Shown here: positions 5,070 to 9,210 of the stretch, in pieces
Layout of the letters: every line of letters starts with the position of its first letter
How positions within the stretch are numbered: the first letter of the stretch is position 1
From: Dehalococcoidia bacterium
GTDB lineage: Bacteria; Chloroflexota; Dehalococcoidia; Dehalococcoidales; JAUXAE01
Direction: 5' to 3'
Assembly: GCA_030665535.1 (NCBI GenBank)
Contig: DAOUZU010000035.1
Location: 1-9,210 of the forward strand
DNA length: 9,210 nt
Program-made: the position numbers and the translations under genes
Notes under the pieces: generated by a model
The model's database searches: none
Told to the model about the DNA's origin: nothing
Seen by the model: only the letters and a program-made list of their open reading frames with translations

Positions 5070-5798
5070 ATGAAAAGGGTTGACGGCCGCCGCTTTGACG
5101 AGCTACGGCCGGTGAGCATAACACCCGGTTTTCAGAGCTTCGCCGAAGGGTCGGTGCTGATAGAGCAGGGTCGGACGAGGGTCGCCTGCTCGGTGAGCAG
5201 TGAAAATAAAGTACCCTCCTTCCTCAGAGGTTCGGGCACCGGCTGGATTACAGCCGAGTACGCCATGCTGCCCCGGGCCACCGTCACCCGCAGCCCCCGT
5301 GATTCCGCGCGCGGGCGAGTTTCTGGCCGCAGCCAGGAGATACAGCGTTTAATCGGCCGCTCACTACGGGCAGTGACGGACCTGACAAAGCTGGGGGAAA
5401 GGACGCTGATGGTGGACTGTGATGTCCTCCAGGCCGACGGCGGTACCCGCACGGCGGCTATCACCGGCGCCTATGTCGCCCTCCACATGGCGATGACAAA
5501 TATGGCAGGGATGGGGCTTCTGGAGAGCAATGTCCTCAGGAGCGTTGTGGCCGCTACCAGTGTCGGCTTACTGCGCGGCAATATCCTGCTTGACCCCTGC
5601 TATGACGAGGACAACGCCGCCGAGGCCGACCTTAACATAGTCATGACGGCAGATGGTGAATTCGTTGAGATTCAGGGCACCGCCGAGAGCCGGCCCTTCA
5701 CCAGGGATACCCTTGACGGCGTCCTGGCGCTGGCCGAGAAGGGCATAAAACAACTCATAGAGATCCAGCTAGCTGCCCTTGAAAGGATTAGGGTCTAG
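5070..5798 (+). CDS. rph: Ribonuclease PH
   Basis: The 242-residue protein is RNase PH, a phosphate-dependent 3'-5' exonuclease that trims tRNA 3' ends and works on other structured RNAs as a ring hexamer. Its length and order match the family. MKRVDGRRFDELRPV opens the protein and MLPRATVTRSPRDSARGR runs from 66 to 83. SGRSQEIQRLIGRSLRA (85-101) includes the active-site Arg87. DCDVLQADGGTRTA (116-129) carries the phosphate-binding GGTR. DEDNAAEADLNIVMT (179-193) holds the acidic residues, and EIQGTAE is at 200-206. The frame is open about 69 codons further upstream, but the ATG at 5070 is the real start: homology begins exactly there, and GAAGGGAG sits 7 bases before it. The stop codon overlaps the stop of the convergent ZIP gene within the tetramer CTAG. 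Confidence 0.96.
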   Translation: MKRVDGRRFDELRPVSITPGFQSFAEGSVLIEQGRTRVACSVSSENKVPSFLRGSGTGWITAEYAMLPRATVTRSPRDSARGRVSGRSQEIQRLIGRSLRAVTDLTKLGERTLMVDCDVLQADGGTRTAAITGAYVALHMAMTNMAGMGLLESNVLRSVVAATSVGLLRGNILLDPCYDEDNAAEADLNIVMTADGEFVEIQGTAESRPFTRDTLDGVLALAEKGIKQLIEIQLAALERIRV

Positions 5799-6529
5799 CC
5801 GAAGATAACGGTCAACAGATAGAGCAGGCCGGCCCCCAGCAGCAGGAAGCTGCTATTTATAAACCCTCCATGCTGGTGAGACTCAGGTATCAGGTCGGAG
5901 GCGGCCACATAGAGGAAGGAGCCGCCGGCTACGGCCATCATCACCCCCAGGCCCGATTCAGAAAGCCCAGCAAGCGGCCCCAGGGCGATAGCGGCGCCCA
6001 CCGGCGTGGCGAGGGCGACAGCCAACGAGAGATAAAGGGCCGTCTTATGCTTCATTGTTCGCAGCATTAGGGTGAAGCTGGTGATGCCCTCCGGCAGCTC
6101 GTGCAGGATGACGCCGGTGGCGGCAAATAGCCCCAGCTCCAGGCTGACCTGAAAGCCCACGGCGATAATGAAGCCGTCTATCAGCGAGTGTAGTAAAAGG
6201 CCGGAGAAGATAACCGGCCCCTTGTTGTGCACCGGCCGCTGGCAGTTGTCCTCGAAGTGAATGGCCGAGCCGGAGTGGAAGATGACGACCGTCTCCAGGA
6301 GATAAAAGGCGATGAAGGTAGCCAGCACCACCAGCAGGGCGTCGCCCGTCAGCTCCACAGATTCGGGAATGAGGTGGGCCAGGGCGATGGTGATGAGGGC
6401 ACCGGCGGCAAAAGAGTTGACATAATGTGAATAGCGGAGGGCTAGGTCTTGCCGCCACCGCACCAAGGAGATACCGGCCAGGGTGGCCGCCCCGGCGAGA
6501 CTCGCAAATAGCAGAGCGTTGAGGGCCAT
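5795..6529 (-). CDS. ZIP-family metal (zinc/iron) transporter
   Basis: The 244-residue membrane protein shows the ZIP pattern, with about eight hydrophobic helices. Helix 4 carries HSLIDG (114-119) and helix 5 carries HELPEG (143-148), the paired metal-binding motifs of the transport site. The loop between helices 3 and 4 (about 85-104) holds three His, a Cys and an acidic pair, shorter than the His-rich loop of eukaryotic members. ZIP proteins bring Zn2+, Fe2+ or Mn2+ into the cytoplasm; the metal cannot be told from sequence. The ATG at 6529 is only 6 bp past the proA stop, with GAAGAAG as a modest ribosome binding site that begins within the proA stop codon, so its translation is probably coupled to proA. 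No metal-responsive operator is visible, and it has no room for its own promoter outside the proA coding region. Confidence 0.92.
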   Translation of the reverse strand: MALNALLFASLAGAATLAGISLVRWRQDLALRYSHYVNSFAAGALITIALAHLIPESVELTGDALLVVLATFIAFYLLETVVIFHSGSAIHFEDNCQRPVHNKGPVIFSGLLLHSLIDGFIIAVGFQVSLELGLFAATGVILHELPEGITSFTLMLRTMKHKTALYLSLAVALATPVGAAIALGPLAGLSESGLGVMMAVAGGSFLYVAASDLIPESHQHGGFINSSFLLLGAGLLYLLTVIFG

Positions 6530-6535
6530 CTTCTT

Positions 6536-7810
6536 CTAAGGCCGAACCTGACCGCTGCCGAAGATAATCCACTTATAACTGGTTATCTCCCGCAGTCCCA
6601 GCGGGCCGCGGGCGTGCATCTTCTGGGTGCTTATGCCCAGCTCGGCGCCCAGGCCGAACTGGCCGCCGTCGGTAAAACGGGTGCTGGCATTAGCATAGAC
6701 GCAGGCGGCATCCACCTCGTTTAAGAAGCGCATGGCGGCGCCGTAGTTCTCGGTGACTATGGCCTCGGAGTGGCCGGAGCCGTGGGCGGCAATGTGCTCA
6801 AGCGCCTCGTCCAGGGAACCGACCACCTTGATAGCTATGGTCAGCGACAGGAACTCCTTGCCCCAGTCCTCTTCCTTGGCCGGCTTAAGCTTAAGGGAAG
6901 GCGCTTTCTTCAATATGGCTAGAGCCCGCTGATCGGCGTGTATTTCAACGCCGGCCTCGGCCAGCCGCCCGGCCACCAGGGGCAGATATTCTTTGGCGAT
7001 TCCGGTGTGCACCAGCAGGCTGTCCAGAGCGTTGCAGACGGTGGGGCGCTGCACCTTGGCGTTATGGGCGATGGCCACCGCCTTCTCAATATCGGCTTCC
7101 CCGTCAATATAGGTATGGCAGACACCGATACCGCCGGCGACAACCGGCATGGTCGCCTTTTCACGGACGAACTTTATCAGCCCGGCGCCGCCGCGGGGAA
7201 TCATCAGGTTAATAATATCCGACTTGCCCAGCAGTTGACTGACAAGCGCCCGGTCTGTGTTATCAATGAACTGGATGCTGCCTTCGGGTAGGCCGGCGGC
7301 AGAGGCCGCCTCCTGGACGACAGCGGCCAGGGCCAGGTTGGAGTTGAGGGCTTCCTTGCCGCCCCTTAAAATTACGGCGTTGCCTGCCTTGAGGCAAAGG
7401 CTGACTATATCCACGGTGACGTTGGGCCGGCTTTCATATATAACGCCGATAACGCCCAGCGGCACCCGCTTTTTACCTATCGTCAGGCCGTTGGGCAGGG
7501 TGCGCATGTCCCAGACCTCACCCACCGGGTCGGGCAGGGCGGCCACCGCCCGCACGTCGGCGGCCATGGCTTCGAGGCGCTCCGTGGTTAGCAGTAGCCG
7601 GTCGAGCATGGCGGTGCCCATACCCGTGGCCCTGGCCTCATCCGTGTCTATTTTATTGGCGGCCAGTATGCGGTCTTTCTCGTTAGAAAGGCTCCGGGCG
7701 ATGCCATCAAGCGCCCTGTTCTTGACCTCGGTTGATACATAGGCCAGTCGCCGCGAGGCCGCTTTGGCCGCCCGGCACTTTTCCTCAAGTATTTCAGTAG
7801 CTGTTTTCAT
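6536..7810 (-). CDS. proA: Gamma-glutamyl phosphate reductase
   Basis: ProA is the second enzyme of proline synthesis: it reduces gamma-glutamyl phosphate with NADPH to glutamate semialdehyde, which cyclises to pyrroline-5-carboxylate. The aldehyde-dehydrogenase-like protein has 424 residues from the ATG at 7810. Signatures include VPLGVIGVIYESRPNVT (the ProA nucleotide-fold entry), LRGGKEA, IPRGGAGLI, and QRPTVCNALDSLLVH with the catalytic Cys (residue 259 in this numbering). The C-terminal FTDGGQFGLGAELGISTQK-HARGPLGL block is also present. Length is normal (about 415-425). A GTG three codons upstream (7819) is possible, but GAGGGTGG serves the ATG better. It is the fourth gene of the minus-strand set proB, two small paralogs, proA, ZIP transporter, and starts 33 bp after the second small gene. 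Confidence 0.96.
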   Translation of the reverse strand: MKTATEILEEKCRAAKAASRRLAYVSTEVKNRALDGIARSLSNEKDRILAANKIDTDEARATGMGTAMLDRLLLTTERLEAMAADVRAVAALPDPVGEVWDMRTLPNGLTIGKKRVPLGVIGVIYESRPNVTVDIVSLCLKAGNAVILRGGKEALNSNLALAAVVQEAASAAGLPEGSIQFIDNTDRALVSQLLGKSDIINLMIPRGGAGLIKFVREKATMPVVAGGIGVCHTYIDGEADIEKAVAIAHNAKVQRPTVCNALDSLLVHTGIAKEYLPLVAGRLAEAGVEIHADQRALAILKKAPSLKLKPAKEEDWGKEFLSLTIAIKVVGSLDEALEHIAAHGSGHSEAIVTENYGAAMRFLNEVDAACVYANASTRFTDGGQFGLGAELGISTQKMHARGPLGLREITSYKWIIFGSGQVRP

Positions 7811-7843
7811 TTTACCCACCCTCTTTCAGGCTGCAGATATAGC

Positions 7844-8146
7844 TTATTTGTAGCCGCGGCGCCCCAGCGGCCCCCGGCCGAAGAAGCTGTAGTGGTAGCG
7901 GGAGGTGCTTCTGGCGGCCTCGCTGTTGGCGCTGATTATACACTCGCCCTTGCGGCCATCTTCAAATTCAAGAATATAGTTGCCCGCCCGTTTAATCTCC
8001 CGCTTTACCGAGAACTCCCCCCACCACTTGCCCATGGTGTATTTCGTTTTACCGGTCTCCATCATCTGGTAGCGGATATCGGCGATAGGTTTCTCCAGCT
8101 CCTTGTCTATTATAACGCCAATACCGTTAGAGTAGCGTACTGCCAT
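7844..8146 (-). CDS. Small conserved protein of unknown function, WWGE paralog A
   Basis: The 100-residue protein belongs to no family I recognise, but it is clearly related to the gene just upstream (8199-8465). Shared elements in order are IADIRY / IGIIEY, GKWWGEF / GNWWGEM, then an alternating strand YILEFEDGRKGEC / YLIETEDGRRGRC, and near the end Y(H/Y)Y...G.GPL. The alternating hydrophobic pattern suggests a small beta-rich domain. This copy has a longer N-terminus, an insert before the WWGE motif and a basic C-terminal tail (GRRGYK). No signal peptide or membrane helix is seen. The ATG at 8146 is preceded closely by GTGAGG. It lies 52 bp after its paralog and 33 bp before proA, in the same operon. 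Confidence 0.8.
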   Translation of the reverse strand: MAVRYSNGIGVIIDKELEKPIADIRYQMMETGKTKYTMGKWWGEFSVKREIKRAGNYILEFEDGRKGECIISANSEAARSTSRYHYSFFGRGPLGRRGYK

Positions 8147-8165
8147 GCATCCTCACTATCGTACC

Positions 8166-8188
8166 CGGGACAGCCGCCGGACTGCCCG
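8166..8188 (-). other. Hairpin between the two WWGE paralogs
   Basis: CGGG-(A)-CAG (8166-8173) pairs with CTG-CCCG (8182-8188) to give a 7-bp stem with one bulged base and an 8-base loop. It sits in the 52-bp gap within the proB-proA operon, the largest internal gap. No T-run follows, so it is better seen as a possible mRNA processing or stability element than a terminator. Confidence 0.3.
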
Positions 8189-8198
8189 TCGTAACCAT

Positions 8199-8465
8199 TT
8201 ATTCCAGGGGCCCGATGCCCCGTACATGGTAGTAGTAGAGGGGGGGTATTCCGGAGACGGCCTTGTTGACCTTCTTTTTCAGTGCACAGCGGCCGCGGCG
8301 CCCGTCTTCGGTCTCTATTAGATAGGCGTCGCCGTTACTTGCTTTTGTATACCTGGTAAATACCATCTCCCCCCACCAGTTTCCGTCCGTCTCGTTCTGG
8401 AACTTATACTCAATAATACCTATCAGCTGGCCGTCATCGTAGCGGTATAGCTTACCCGTGGTCAC
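8199..8465 (-). CDS. Small conserved protein of unknown function, WWGE paralog B
   Basis: The 88-residue protein is a diverged tandem copy of the protein at 7844-8146, sharing the GxWWGE motif and the block Y(I/L)(I/L)ExEDGR(K/R)GxC with similar spacing. No known domain is recognised. It has a single Cys at the end of the shared block, also present in the paralog, and many aromatic residues (YYYH near the end), which would suit a small binding module. The start is GTG (8465-8463) with a strong ribosome binding site, GGAGG six bases upstream, 16 bp after the proB stop. It therefore follows proB directly and is expected to be made with the proline enzymes. A regulatory or stabilising role for ProB/ProA is possible from position only. 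Confidence 0.8.
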   Translation of the reverse strand: MTTGKLYRYDDGQLIGIIEYKFQNETDGNWWGEMVFTRYTKASNGDAYLIETEDGRRGRCALKKKVNKAVSGIPPLYYYHVRGIGPLE

Positions 8466-8481
8466 TTAGCGCCTCCATTTT

Positions 8482-9210
8482 CTAAATTACGGCCAGGTTG
8501 TTGCGGTGCACCACCTCGGCGCCGTAGTCATAACCCAGCAGGCCGGCAATCTTACCGGAGTGAGCCCCCTTGATGAGGGCGATGTCCTTAGAGCTGTAGT
8601 TGCTGATGCCGTAGCCCAAGTGGGCCCCGTCCTCATCGGAGATATTGACGATATCGCCTCGCTGGCAGTTGCCCTCAACCTGCTTGATACCGGCGGCCAG
8701 AAGGCTGCGCTGCTGCTTTTTCAGGGCCCTTGCGGCGCCGGCGTCGACAATCAATTTGCCCCTGGTGCAGAGGCCGCTTAACATCCAGCGCTTGCGGCTC
8801 TCCAGCTTGTTTCCGGTGGGCAGAAAGCGGGTGCCCGCCGCCTCGCCGGCGGCCAGGCGCAGAATCATATCCGGTTCCCGGCCATCGGCGATGACTACCG
8901 TAACGCCGGAGACGGTGGCCAGCTTGGCCGCCTCCACCTTGGTGGCCATGCCGCCGGTGCCCTGGTGGCTGGGCGTGTCCGTCGCCAGGCGCTCAACCTC
9001 AGCGTCTATCTTCGTCACCTCGGCGATGAGGCGGGCATCGGCATGATGTTGCGGGTCGGTGGTATGGAGGCCGGCGGTATTGGTGAGCAGCAACAGCAGG
9101 TCGGCGTCCACCAGGTTGGCCACCATAGCCGACAGGTTGTCGTTATCGCCGAAGCGGGCCTCGCCAAGCTCGTCAACGGCCACCACATCGTTCTCGTTGA
9201 CGATGACTAT
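8482..9210 (-). CDS. proB: Glutamate 5-kinase, C-terminal two thirds (5' end outside window)
   Basis: ProB phosphorylates glutamate with ATP to give gamma-glutamyl phosphate, the first and usually proline-inhibited step of proline synthesis. The 242 residues in the window begin inside the kinase domain with IVIVNENDVVAVDEL and continue to the window edge, so about 130 N-terminal residues are missing. RFGDNDNLSA, LTNTAGLHTTDP and GTGGMATKVEAAKLA are the kinase signatures. The C-terminal PUA domain follows, from about GKLIVDAGAARALK through GDIVNISDEDG and YSSKDIALIKG to the end, so this is the long, PUA-containing form. The GTG at 9186 is internal and not a start, because conserved residues precede it. 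It is the first gene of the operon visible here, and the promoter lies beyond the edge. Confidence 0.96.
   Translation of the reverse strand: MVIVNENDVVAVDELGEARFGDNDNLSAMVANLVDADLLLLLTNTAGLHTTDPQHHADARLIAEVTKIDAEVERLATDTPSHQGTGGMATKVEAAKLATVSGVTVVIADGREPDMILRLAAGEAAGTRFLPTGNKLESRKRWMLSGLCTRGKLIVDAGAARALKKQQRSLLAAGIKQVEGNCQRGDIVNISDEDGAHLGYGISNYSSKDIALIKGAHSGKIAGLLGYDYGAEVVHRNNLAVI

Noticed and set aside
6045..6572. 175-codon minus-strand open frame over the ZIP gene
   Set aside because: It is an out-of-frame shadow of a GC-rich gene. The ZIP frame has membrane helices and family motifs.
7811..7819. GTG three codons upstream as the proA start
   Set aside because: The GTG lies within the stretch that acts as ribosome binding site for the ATG at 7810.

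Overview
This window comes from a moderately GC-rich bacterial chromosome packed with short operons on both strands. Start codons are mixed (ATG, GTG, TTG and one probable CTG) and there is little spacer DNA. A Dehalococcoidia-like member of the Chloroflexota fits best. The hints are a twin-arginine oxidoreductase-type signal behind a doubled, operator-covered promoter, a bacterial geranylgeranyl-reductase-family flavoprotein, and the compact gene style. This is inference: no rRNA or other phylogenetic marker is present. No mobile element, CRISPR array, tRNA or rRNA was seen.

Left part (1-1597, all minus strand). The window opens on the first 13 codons of an exported protein with a textbook Tat motif (TRRDFVK). 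Upstream of it are two near-identical promoter units 113 bp apart. Each has TTGACA, a 17-bp spacer and a TA(G/C)AAT -10 box, and in each a 17-bp interrupted palindrome covers the -10 box. This looks like a duplicated, repressor-controlled switch and is the most interesting regulatory structure here. Behind it lie a small three-helix membrane protein of unknown function and a monoacylglycerol-lipase-type hydrolase, probably co-transcribed.

Middle (1600-5800). There is a DUF2007-type small protein on the plus strand. A DUF167/YggU protein lies on the minus strand, and its conserved N-terminus continues upstream of every usual start codon. A plus-strand pair follows: an NMN amidohydrolase (PncC/CinA C-terminal type) and a geranylgeranyl-reductase-family FAD protein. 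Next come a YegS/DgkB-type lipid kinase (minus) and RNase PH (plus), fired from back-to-back promoters. Several promoters sit so close to the start codon that leaderless mRNAs are predicted.

Right part (5795-9210, all minus strand). This is a proline-biosynthesis operon running proB (5' end cut by the window edge), two small paralogous proteins of unknown function carrying WWGE and EDGR.G.C signatures, proA, then a ZIP-family metal transporter starting 6 bp after proA. ProB and ProA carry out the first two committed steps from glutamate to glutamate semialdehyde. The two small paralogs between them are unrecognised and worth following up. Convergent gene ends at 3992/3994 and 5795-5798 abut or overlap, leaving no room for conventional terminators.
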